From Candidatus Luteimonas excrementigallinarum (GTDB taxonomy: Bacteria > Pseudomonadota > Gammaproteobacteria > Xanthomonadales > Xanthomonadaceae): a DNA stretch of 42,185 bases. A model generated the notes under the pieces. It saw only the letters and a list, made by a program, of their open reading frames with translations, searched no databases and was not told where the DNA came from. The stretch is taken from NCBI GenBank assembly GCA_019115725.1, contig DXCY01000036.1, positions 1-42,185 on the forward strand. Direction: 5' to 3'. Every line of letters begins with the position of its first letter. The first letter of the stretch is position 1. Below, one piece after another: positions 15,737 through 23,185 of this stretch. The position numbers and the translations under genes were made by a program.

Positions 15737-16807
15737 ATGGAAGCCAGCGTTTATCTGGAATCCCCCATGCAGCCGCCCGGTTATCCCGCCAATGAAGCCG
15801 AGCGCCTGGCCGCCCTGGCCAGCGCGCAGATCCTCGACACCCCGGAGGACGAGGCCTTCAACGATCTCATCCGCATCGCGGCGGCGATCTGCCGCGTGCC
15901 GATGGCGATGGTGAGCCTGGTGGACGCGGAGCGGCAGTGGCTGAAGGCGCGGATCGGCATCGGCGTGGAGGAAACCACCCGTGACGAGTCCTTCTGTGCC
16001 CACGCGATCCTCGAGCCCGACCGGACCATGATTGTGGAAGATGCGCTGGAGGATCCGCGTTTCCGCGCCAACCTCTTCGTCCAGGGCGCGGCGGGGATCC
16101 GGTTCTACGCCGGTGCGCCGCTGCTGGACCGGCAGGGCCTGCCGCTGGGCAGTTTCTGCGTGATGGACCATGCTCCGCGCCGACTCGAGCCGGAACAGCT
16201 GCGGGCGCTGGAAGCGCTGTCGCGGCAGGCGTCCAACCTGATCGAGCTGCGCCGGCTGTCGATCGAGCTCCGGCACCACCTGGTCGAGCGGGAGTGGTAC
16301 GAGCAGCAGTTGCGGGAGCAGAACGCCGACCTGGCCGAGATGACCCGGACCGATCCGCTGACCGGCCTGCACAACCGGCGTGCGTTCTCCCAGGCGCTGG
16401 AGGAGGTGGCCGCCACCGGCCAGCGCTACGCGGTGGCGGTATGCGATATCGACGAATTCAAGACCATCAACGACCTGCACGGCCATGCCGAGGGCGACCG
16501 GGTGCTGCGCGAGGTGGCCGATGTGCTGCGCGCCCAGCATGCGGCGCGCGGGCGGCTGGCGCGCTATGGCGGCGAAGAGTTCGTGCTGCTGTTTCCCGGC
16601 ATCGGTACCGACGAGGCAGTGCTGCAGTGCGAATACCTGCGCCAGGCCATCGCCGGCCTGCCCACTGGCGTGCCGGTGACGGTGAGCATCGGCGTGGCCG
16701 CGGGCGGCCCGGGCATCCGTCCCGAGCAGGCACTGGAGCGTGCCGATGAAGCGCTGTACGCGGCCAAACGCGGCGGGCGGAACCGTGTGGTGGCCAGCGG
16801 CGCCTGA
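15737..16807 (+). CDS. GAF-domain sensor diguanylate cyclase
   Basis: This 356-residue protein has no membrane segment. The N-terminal GAF domain (about 25-170) reads ERLAALASAQILDTPEDEAFNDL, typical of GAF sensors fused to GGDEF. A helical linker (170-200) leads to a GGDEF domain (about 200-352) with TDPLTGLHNRRAF, the metal-binding CDIDEFKTIND and an intact RYGGEEF active site. It should make cyclic di-GMP from GTP in the cytoplasm. The RxxD product-inhibition site expected just before GGEEF is absent (AARG in its place), so feedback by c-di-GMP at the classical I-site is unlikely. An alternative start is the ATG at 15767. Neither start has a strong ribosome-binding site. The GAF ligand is unknown. 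Confidence 0.92.
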   Translation: MEASVYLESPMQPPGYPANEAERLAALASAQILDTPEDEAFNDLIRIAAAICRVPMAMVSLVDAERQWLKARIGIGVEETTRDESFCAHAILEPDRTMIVEDALEDPRFRANLFVQGAAGIRFYAGAPLLDRQGLPLGSFCVMDHAPRRLEPEQLRALEALSRQASNLIELRRLSIELRHHLVEREWYEQQLREQNADLAEMTRTDPLTGLHNRRAFSQALEEVAATGQRYAVAVCDIDEFKTINDLHGHAEGDRVLREVADVLRAQHAARGRLARYGGEEFVLLFPGIGTDEAVLQCEYLRQAIAGLPTGVPVTVSIGVAAGGPGIRPEQALERADEALYAAKRGGRNRVVASGA

Positions 16808-16884
16808 CGCAAGCGCCAACCGCCAACCGCCGTAAAGCAGATTAAGCTTGTCCTGCGCTGTCCGCGCCTTTTCGGAACTCCCCC

Positions 16885-17778
16885 ATGCAGACCCCTGACT
16901 CTTCCTGCCTGCAGCTGCAGGCGGGCCATGCGCGTGACTGGCAGACACCGGTGGAACTGGCCCTGCTCGGCGCGATCTGGGGCGCCTCGTTCCTGTTCAT
17001 GCGGGTGGCTGCGAACGATTTCGGGCCGGTGCCGCTGGTCGAGCTCCGCCTGGGGCTGGGCGCGCTGGTGCTGCTGCCGTTCCTGTGGCGGGCGCGGGCC
17101 CTGTTTCCGCCGCGCGCGTGGCCGAAGCTGGCGCTGATCGGCCTGGTCAATTCGGCGCTTCCGTTCCTGCTGTTTGCCTGGGCGGCGCAGCGCGCACCGG
17201 CCGGCATCGGCGCGATCGCCAACGCCATGACCGTGCTGTTCACTGCGCTGGTGGGGCACCTGTTCTTCGGCGAGCGCATTGGCGGCCGGCGTGCGCTGGC
17301 GCTGATGGCGGGATTTGCCGGGGTGGTGGTGCTGGCCAGCGGCAAGGTGGCCGGCATGAGCGTGGGCTGGGCGGTGGTGGCCGGGGCCACGGCCTCGCTG
17401 CTGTACGGCTTCGGCATCAATCTGGTGCGCCGCCACCTGACCGGTCTGCCGGCGGCGGCGGTGGCCGCGGCAACGCTTGGCAGCGGCGCGGTACTGCTGG
17501 CCCCGCTGGCGGTGGCCAGCTGGCCGTCGCAGCCGGTGCCGGCCGCGTCGTGGCTGTCGGCGGCGATGCTGGGGGTGCTGTGCACCGGCATCGCCTTCGT
17601 CATGTCCTACCGGCTGATTGCCCGTATCGGCGCCAGCCGCGCCTCCACCGTGACCTATCTGATCCCGCTGTTCGGCGTGGCCTGGGCCTGGCTGCTGCTG
17701 GACGAGCCGCTGACCTGGACCATGGCCCTGGCCGGCGTGATCATCCTTGGCAGCGTGGCCTTCAGCCAGCGGCGCTGA
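16885..17778 (+). CDS. DMT superfamily transporter (EamA type)
   Basis: This 297-residue protein contains about ten hydrophobic helices in two homologous halves of five, as in EamA transporters. The first repeat begins LLGAIWGASFLFMRVAANDFGPVPLVELRLGLGA-like. The end of each half has the family feature of a conserved Glu before the last helix (FFGERIGGRRALAL; LLLDEPLTWTMALAGVIIL). Members export or import amino acids, nucleosides or other small metabolites across the inner membrane; the substrate cannot be predicted here. The ATG at 16885 has GGAACT upstream. It follows the diguanylate cyclase gene after 77 bases and converges on the esterase-propeller gene with only 24 bases between stops. 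Confidence 0.9.
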   Translation: MQTPDSSCLQLQAGHARDWQTPVELALLGAIWGASFLFMRVAANDFGPVPLVELRLGLGALVLLPFLWRARALFPPRAWPKLALIGLVNSALPFLLFAWAAQRAPAGIGAIANAMTVLFTALVGHLFFGERIGGRRALALMAGFAGVVVLASGKVAGMSVGWAVVAGATASLLYGFGINLVRRHLTGLPAAAVAAATLGSGAVLLAPLAVASWPSQPVPAASWLSAAMLGVLCTGIAFVMSYRLIARIGASRASTVTYLIPLFGVAWAWLLLDEPLTWTMALAGVIILGSVAFSQRR

Positions 17779-17802
17779 GCGCCGCCGGCCCTGACCCCGG
17801 CG

Positions 17803-19824
17803 TCAGCGCTGCGCCGGGATGATCCTGCGCACGTGGTCGCCCCGCGGATCTTCGGCGCCGCGGGCCTTGTTGACCGCGTACACGGTGCCGCGATCGTCCA
17901 CCGCCAGGTGGTTGGGCTGGCTGCCGCCGTCGAGGTTGGCCACCACCCGGCCGTCCGCATCCACCACGGTGATGGTGTCGGTGCCGCGGCTGGCCACGAA
18001 GGCGAGCCCGCTGACCGGATCGAAGGCCACGTTGAGCGCCCCGGCACCCACGTGCACATCGTGCAGCACCCGCTCTTCGGCGGGATCCACGATGAGCAGG
18101 TTGCCGCTGCGCTGCGAGGCCACGTACAGGCGCCCGCTGGTGGCATCAATGGCGACTCCGGAAGCGCCGTCGGCGCCGGGCAGGGCGAACACCTTTTCCA
18201 CCGTGCCGGTCGCGCTGTCGATCATCGCCGCCTCGTTGCTGCCCATGCTGACGGTGTAGAGCCGGCCGCGGTCGCGGTCCAGCGCCAGGCTCATCGGGCG
18301 GAACGATCCGCCGGGCACGCTGGAGGGGATGGCCAGCGTGTCCAGCATCGCCAGGGAAGCGGTGTCGAAGGCCACCAGCGCGCCTTCGTTGACCGCCGAG
18401 ACCCAGGCGCGGCCGTTGGCCTGGTCGATGATCACGTCACGCGAATGCGGCACGGCGCCGGCCTCGAACTGGCGGACCAGGGCCAGGTTGTCCTGGCGGT
18501 AGACCGCCACCGTGTCATCGCGGGTATTGGTGACCCAGACGTGGCCGTTGGCATCATCCACGCCCACGCCGTACACGCCGACCAGATGGCCGTCATCGCG
18601 CCCGCTGGCGTCCGGCGGCTCGGCCCGCGCGATCACTTCCAGCGTGTCCGGATCCAGCTTCAGCAGCTGCGAGCGCTGCACCGGCGGACGGCCGACGGCC
18701 GAGGTGACGAACAGCGCATCGTTTGCCGCGCTCCACGCCGCCTGATACAGCCCCGGCGCCGGGGCCGCGGCGGTGGAGGTGACCTCGAACGCAGCCGCAT
18801 TGCCGCGGAAATCCGCCTCGCTGCGATCGCCCACGCCGGTGGCCGCGTGCAGCGCCCACATCAGCGATGCGCGGAACATGGGGCCATGGGTCAGAGTGGG
18901 GAACTCGCGGTAGGCGACGTCAATGCCTTCCACTGCGCCCAGTCGCCGGGCCAGTCTGGCGGCCGAGTCGGCGGGCGCCGCCGCGATCCGGCGCAGGTGC
19001 ACCAGCACCCCGGGATCGGACAGGTCGCGGTGTCCCTCGTCGCGGGCGCGTTCGCCGCCGCCCAAAGACAGCAGCACCCGCGTCTCGTGGCCCGCGTTGT
19101 GCGCCGTGAAGCGCTGCTCGGGCGCGCCGAGCAGGGCGCCATCGCCCCACCACAGCGACGGGCTGCCGATGGCCCAGGTGTCGAACGCGCCGCCGCGGGT
19201 GTAGAGCGCGTGCAGGGCGAACAGCCCGCCCAGCGAATGTCCCCACAGGGTCTGGCGGTCGGGGTCGGTAGCCACGCGCCGGGCCAGTTCCGGGCGGATC
19301 CGGCGTTCGATGATTTCCAGCAGCGCGTCCGCGCCGCCACCGCCGGTCACCACCGTCACCTGGTCGCCATCGCGCTGCGGACGTTCGCCCTCAGCCGGGG
19401 TGTAATCGCGGGTACGCGCCGCCGAATCGATCCGCAGCGCGTTGTCGTAGCCGACGAACACCAGCACCGGCGGCGCCGGCTGTGCGGCCAGGTCGGCCAG
19501 CAGGGCGTCGTCGAACTCCATCAGCGCGGCGTTGCCATCGAGCATCCAGAAGGCCGGAAAGCCCGCCGCGGGCGCATCGGCACGCGGCACGCCCAGCTGC
19601 ACCCGCCAGTGGCGGCTGTCATCCGGGCTGGAGAGGGTGAAACGCTCGAAGGCGTAATGCGGCGAGGGACGGTCAGCCACGGTTTCGCCGATGGTCTGCA
19701 GCGGATCCCGCTGCTGGGCGGCGGCGGGCCCGGGCAGGACGGAAAGCGTGCACAGCGCGAGCGCCATCAATGTGGCGGCCACGGCGGAAGCGGGGCGCCT
19801 GGAAGTGTCGGATGCAAATGTCAT
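17803..19824 (-). CDS. Exported fusion: IroE-like alpha/beta hydrolase plus YVTN-type beta-propeller
   Basis: This 673-residue protein starts with a signal peptide (cleavage near PAAAQQ, residue 36), so it is periplasmic or secreted. Residues 40-330 form an alpha/beta hydrolase of the siderophore-esterase (IroE/Fes-like, Esterase D) group, with the nucleophile S197 in WGHSLGGLFALHAL and a candidate catalytic H313 in LTHGPMF. Residues about 350-673 are repeated blades of a YVTN/YncE-like beta-propeller (for example GVGVDDANGHVWVTNTRDDTVAVYR, GVAIDATSGRLYVASQRSGN, AVDDRGTVYAVNKARG). IroE linearises enterobactin-type siderophores in the periplasm. Placement 3 bases downstream of a FepA-type receptor in the same transcript suggests a similar role. 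Fusion to a propeller is unusual; its purpose is unknown. Confidence 0.8.
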   Translation of the reverse strand: MTFASDTSRRPASAVAATLMALALCTLSVLPGPAAAQQRDPLQTIGETVADRPSPHYAFERFTLSSPDDSRHWRVQLGVPRADAPAAGFPAFWMLDGNAALMEFDDALLADLAAQPAPPVLVFVGYDNALRIDSAARTRDYTPAEGERPQRDGDQVTVVTGGGGADALLEIIERRIRPELARRVATDPDRQTLWGHSLGGLFALHALYTRGGAFDTWAIGSPSLWWGDGALLGAPEQRFTAHNAGHETRVLLSLGGGERARDEGHRDLSDPGVLVHLRRIAAAPADSAARLARRLGAVEGIDVAYREFPTLTHGPMFRASLMWALHAATGVGDRSEADFRGNAAAFEVTSTAAAPAPGLYQAAWSAANDALFVTSAVGRPPVQRSQLLKLDPDTLEVIARAEPPDASGRDDGHLVGVYGVGVDDANGHVWVTNTRDDTVAVYRQDNLALVRQFEAGAVPHSRDVIIDQANGRAWVSAVNEGALVAFDTASLAMLDTLAIPSSVPGGSFRPMSLALDRDRGRLYTVSMGSNEAAMIDSATGTVEKVFALPGADGASGVAIDATSGRLYVASQRSGNLLIVDPAEERVLHDVHVGAGALNVAFDPVSGLAFVASRGTDTITVVDADGRVVANLDGGSQPNHLAVDDRGTVYAVNKARGAEDPRGDHVRRIIPAQR

Positions 19825-19827
19825 GGT

Positions 19828-22092
19828 CTAGAAATCCACGTTCATGGAGACGAAGTACGAGCGGCCCGGTTCGTTGTAGGTCCAGGCGCCGGCGCCGTGG
19901 ATCTCGTTCGGCGTACCCAGGTTCACGCCCGAGGCGTTGCCGCGGCGGAAGATGCGCTTGTCGAACAGGTTGTCGATGCCGGCCACCAGGCTGACCGTGT
20001 CGCTGAGCTGGTAGCGGCCGCTGACCCCGGCCAGCGCATAGGCCGGCATGCGGTCGGCGGCGGAGCCGGTCACCGGATCGCCGTGGTAATCGAGCTTCTG
20101 CGGCTTCTGCTCGCCGAAGAAGGTGGCCCGGGCCAGCAGCGAGAAGCGCTCCGTGGCCTGCCAATCCAGTGCCACGTTGGCGGTGTATTCCGGGATCACC
20201 GAGAGATAGTCACCGGTGGTGCGGTTTTCCGAGCGCAGCATCCAGGTCAGGTTGGTGCGCCACTGCAGCCGGTCGGTCAGCGCCAGCGCCAGGCTGCCCT
20301 CGAAACCTTCCACTACCGCCCGGGGCACGTTGTCCCACTGGAACACGTCGGCGCCCATGTGCTCGGCAACAATCGCGTGGCCGGCCTCCACCTTGTTGCG
20401 GTAATCATTGCGGAACCAGGTCAGCGTGGCCTGCACCGCGCCGTCGTACTGCACGCCCAGTTCCTTGTTGATGCTGGTTTCCACATCCAGGTTGTCGTTG
20501 CCCACCAGGAAGCAGGCGCCGCCGCCGCCCCAGCAGCCGATGCCATTGGAATACAGCGCATAGCCGGGATTGCCCTGGTAGAGGTTGGGCGCCTTGTAGG
20601 CGCGGGCGATGCCGGCGCGCAGGCTCCAGTCGGGCGCGAACATCCAGGACGCATTGAGTGACGGGCTCCAGTTGCCGCCGTAGGCGTCGTGGTGGTCGAA
20701 GCGCAGGCCCGGGGTCAGGGTGAATGCATCGCCCAGGTAGATGTTGTCTTCCACGAACGCGGAGGCAATGCGCGCCTGCGCCGTGCCTTCCCACGGGAAC
20801 GGGCTGGGCGGCACGCGCTGCGGATTGCGCTCGTTGAGCGCCGAGGCGTTGTCCTCCAGCTTGCTGTCTACCCACTCCACGCCGAAGGTCAGCACGTGGT
20901 CGGCACCGGCGCCGATGATGGTGTGGTTGAGCTCGGCGTGCGCGGTCAGCGTGCGCAGATCGATATCGCCAAAGCCGCCGTCGATGAGGAAGATGCCCTC
21001 GGTGCCGCCGGCCAGGCCTTCGAGCAGGCGGATGTTGCGCGTGTCCTCCAGGGCCACGTAGCTGAGCGAATGGGTGCTGTCGCCGTACTCGCCGCGGTGG
21101 GTGATGTCGAAGCTGCGGCGGTAGCTGCGATTGGTCTCCTTGCCGATCTGGGCCAGTACCTCGGGATTGCTGTTGGTGTTCTGGCTGTCGCCGACGTAGA
21201 TGTTGCCCTGGCGGCTGTAGCTGGCGCCGAAGTCGATCCGGTGCCCCGGCGCCAGATCCCAGGCCAGCAGGCCGTTGAGATCGCGGTTGCGCACGCCCTC
21301 GCGCCCGGCGGGGAAACTGCCGGCATTGGCGCCGGTGCGTTCCGAGGCGTAATCGCGGTTGATCGCGTAGTCGTCGCCATCGGTGCGGTTGGCGCTGCCA
21401 TAGAGGCGGAACGCCCAGCGGTCATTCAGCGGGCCGGACAGGCCGAAGCCGGCGCGGCGGGTATCGCCATCCACACCGTGATGGGGCTGGTTGAAGTACA
21501 TCGACGCGTTGCCGGCGAATTCCTCGCCCGGGTGGCGGGTGACGATGTTGACCACCCCGCCGGCCGCCCCGTTGCCGTAGCGTGCCGCGGCCGGACCGCG
21601 CAGCACCTCGACCCGTTCCACCTGGCTGGCCGGCACCCAGTTGGTGTCGCCGCGCGTATCGCGCTCCCCGCGCCAGCCAAAGCGCACCGAATTGCGGCTG
21701 CCCACCGGCTTGCCGTCCACCAGGATCAGGGTGTTTTCCGGACCCATGCCGCGGATGTCGATCTGGCGGTGGTTGCCGCGCTGGCCGCTGGTGGAGTTGC
21801 CGGTCAGGTTGATGCCCGGCATGGTCCGCAGCAGTTCGGACAGGTCGTTGCGCGGCGGCTGTCGCTCGATGTCCTCGGCGGTGATGATCGAAGTGCCCAG
21901 CGCCTGCCGGGCGATGGCCTCGGCGGTGACCCGGACGGTGCCGAAATCGGTGATCGGGTCGTCTGCAGCAGTGGATTGCGCGTGCGCGGCGAGGGCGGGC
22001 AGCGCCAGCGCGAGGCCCAGGGAGATGGCGAGGGTGTTGCGACGGCTGCCGGATTGCGGGCAGGAGAAATGAACTGGCGTGTTGCTGGCCAT
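19828..22092 (-). CDS. fepA: TonB-dependent ferric-enterobactin-type outer membrane receptor
   Basis: This 754-residue protein has a signal peptide (cleavage after AHA, residue 38). It is followed by a plug domain (about 55-190) and a 22-strand barrel ending in a terminal phenylalanine (FVSMNVDF). The sequence is very close to E. coli FepA in diagnostic stretches I can recall: NLTGNSTSGQRGN, QIDIRGMGPENTLIL, GERDTRGDT, RGPAAARYGNGAAGGVVNI, GLRFDHH, IARAYKAP, TWFRNDYRNK and AYKAP-type barrel motifs. Length is also right (FepA precursor is about 746). It should import iron bound to catecholate siderophores using TonB energy. The first gene of a Fur-type operon with the esterase fusion. Exact ligand may differ from enterobactin. 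Confidence 0.92.
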   Translation of the reverse strand: MASNTPVHFSCPQSGSRRNTLAISLGLALALPALAAHAQSTAADDPITDFGTVRVTAEAIARQALGTSIITAEDIERQPPRNDLSELLRTMPGINLTGNSTSGQRGNHRQIDIRGMGPENTLILVDGKPVGSRNSVRFGWRGERDTRGDTNWVPASQVERVEVLRGPAAARYGNGAAGGVVNIVTRHPGEEFAGNASMYFNQPHHGVDGDTRRAGFGLSGPLNDRWAFRLYGSANRTDGDDYAINRDYASERTGANAGSFPAGREGVRNRDLNGLLAWDLAPGHRIDFGASYSRQGNIYVGDSQNTNSNPEVLAQIGKETNRSYRRSFDITHRGEYGDSTHSLSYVALEDTRNIRLLEGLAGGTEGIFLIDGGFGDIDLRTLTAHAELNHTIIGAGADHVLTFGVEWVDSKLEDNASALNERNPQRVPPSPFPWEGTAQARIASAFVEDNIYLGDAFTLTPGLRFDHHDAYGGNWSPSLNASWMFAPDWSLRAGIARAYKAPNLYQGNPGYALYSNGIGCWGGGGACFLVGNDNLDVETSINKELGVQYDGAVQATLTWFRNDYRNKVEAGHAIVAEHMGADVFQWDNVPRAVVEGFEGSLALALTDRLQWRTNLTWMLRSENRTTGDYLSVIPEYTANVALDWQATERFSLLARATFFGEQKPQKLDYHGDPVTGSAADRMPAYALAGVSGRYQLSDTVSLVAGIDNLFDKRIFRRGNASGVNLGTPNEIHGAGAWTYNEPGRSYFVSMNVDF

Positions 22093-22158
22093 GCGGCGAA
22101 GCTCCGGAGGAGGGGAGACGCTCGCTGGCGGCGGCTGGAGCGGGGATGTGAATGGCGC

Positions 22159-22186
22159 ATTCTAACTGAATGACAATCATTCGCAA
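22159..22186 (-). promoter_or_regulatory. fepA promoter overlapped by a Fur-box-like operator
   Basis: On the minus strand TTGCGA (22181-22186) and TAGAAT (22159-22164) lie 16 bases apart, as -35 and -10. The spacer holds a Fur-box-like sequence (22166-22184) matching the 19-base consensus at about 13 positions, including the core ATGA.AATCATT. This is a textbook arrangement for iron repression. Leader length is about 60 bases. Confidence 0.7.
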
Positions 22187-22272
22187 TAATTAACGGGTCC
22201 CTGGTTCCCACGGCAGGCGCCTGCCGGGCGCATGACCTTCGACCTCCACTGACGGCCATCCAGTCCCCGTCC

Positions 22273-22307
22273 CGCAAAAACAGAAGGGGCCGCACAAGGC
22301 GGCCCCT
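22273..22307 (-). terminator. Rho-independent terminator of the nitroreductase gene
   Basis: AGGGGCCGC (22285-22293) and GCGGCCCCT (22299-22307) are perfect arms with a 5-base loop. On the minus strand the hairpin is followed by TCTGTTTTTG. It lies 29 bases past the nitroreductase stop and insulates it from the Fur-controlled promoter. Confidence 0.8.
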
Positions 22308-22336
22308 CCATCCTTCAATCCACCTGCCCGGAAACC

Positions 22337-22939
22337 TCAGGCGGCCACCACGAAGCGCTCAGCGTCATCGATATAGGTCTTGTCGCCAATCTCGCCGGCA
22401 TGGCTGCCGAACGGCATCTGCGCGCGCAGCACCCAGCCCTCCGGAATGTTCCATTCGCGGGCCACCGCCTCGTCCGGCAGCGGGTTGTAATGCTGCAGGC
22501 TGGCGCCGATGCCGGCTTCGGCCAGCGCCATCCACACCGCGTACTGGGCAATGCCGGTGCTGTGCTCGGACCACACCGGGAAATTGTCGGCGTACAGCGG
22601 GAACTGCTCCTGCAGCGCCTTCACCGGCCCCTGGTCCTCATAGAACAGCACCGTGCCCGCGCCGGCGGCGAAGCTGTCGATCTTCTTCTCCGTGGTCGGA
22701 AAGGCGTCGGCCGGCACGATTTTGCGCAGCTCGTCCTTGACGATGTCCCAGAATTTCACGCTCTGTGCCCCGTGCAGGATCAGCGCCCGCGAGCTCTGCG
22801 AGTTGAACGAGGAGGGAGCCTGGCGCACCGCTTCCTGGATCAGCGCGGTCACGTGCTCCTGGCCGAGCGGAAGGTCGTTGCCCAGGGCGTACTGGGTGCG
22901 GCGCTTGCGGGCGATATCGAGGAAACGGTTGTCGGTCAT
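22337..22939 (-). CDS. Nitroreductase family protein
   Basis: This 200-residue flavoprotein of the nitroreductase superfamily starts MTDNRFLDIARKRRTQYALG. The phosphate-contacting arginine-rich opening, the QAPSSFNSQSSRALIL motif and the GIAQYAVWMALAEAGIGASLQHYNP segment are typical. They fit the subgroup containing fatty-acid-repressed YdgI/HBN1-like oxidoreductases, with FMN as expected cofactor and NAD(P)H as donor. It is cytoplasmic and probably a homodimer. The ATG at 22939 follows GGAG by 6 bases; a TTG four codons upstream is unlikely. It is divergent from the formate dehydrogenase operon. Physiological substrate is unknown. Confidence 0.88.
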   Translation of the reverse strand: MTDNRFLDIARKRRTQYALGNDLPLGQEHVTALIQEAVRQAPSSFNSQSSRALILHGAQSVKFWDIVKDELRKIVPADAFPTTEKKIDSFAAGAGTVLFYEDQGPVKALQEQFPLYADNFPVWSEHSTGIAQYAVWMALAEAGIGASLQHYNPLPDEAVAREWNIPEGWVLRAQMPFGSHAGEIGDKTYIDDAERFVVAA

Positions 22940-23110
22940 GGCTGGCTCCAAAGGCGATGGGATGAAAACAATGGCGCCAGTTTAGATTCGGGGATGCCGC
23001 TGATTGATTGCATTTCTGGAACAAAGGTTCTTGCTGCTTCCCTTGTGTCCGGCACTTCGCGCGGCTGATTTCCGCCCCTTGAAATATCACTGTCACAACA
23101 AGGGCTTGCC

Positions 23111-23139
23111 TTGACTGTTATTGGACCGCGGGAGACTAT
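23111..23139 (+). promoter_or_regulatory. Possible promoter of the formate dehydrogenase operon
   Basis: TTGACT (23111-23116) and GACTAT (23134-23139) are 17 bases apart, about 46 bases before the fdnG ATG. The -35 matches 5 of 6 positions, the -10 only 3. I saw no clear FNR or other operator in the 246-base divergent gap. Confidence 0.3.
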
Positions 23140-23185
23140 CTTCACCGTGCACCCATCCGCCGACAGGTGCCAGGAGAATGAAAAA

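Noticed and set aside
17833..20661. 942-codon plus-strand frame opposite the esterase-propeller and fepA genes
   Set aside because: Antisense shadow with His/Gly/Arg-rich low-complexity translation; it spans two real genes.
22940..23185. tRNA-Sec or small RNA gene in the gap before fdnG
   Set aside because: No cloverleaf, no TTCGA-type arm and no CCA end seen on either strand.
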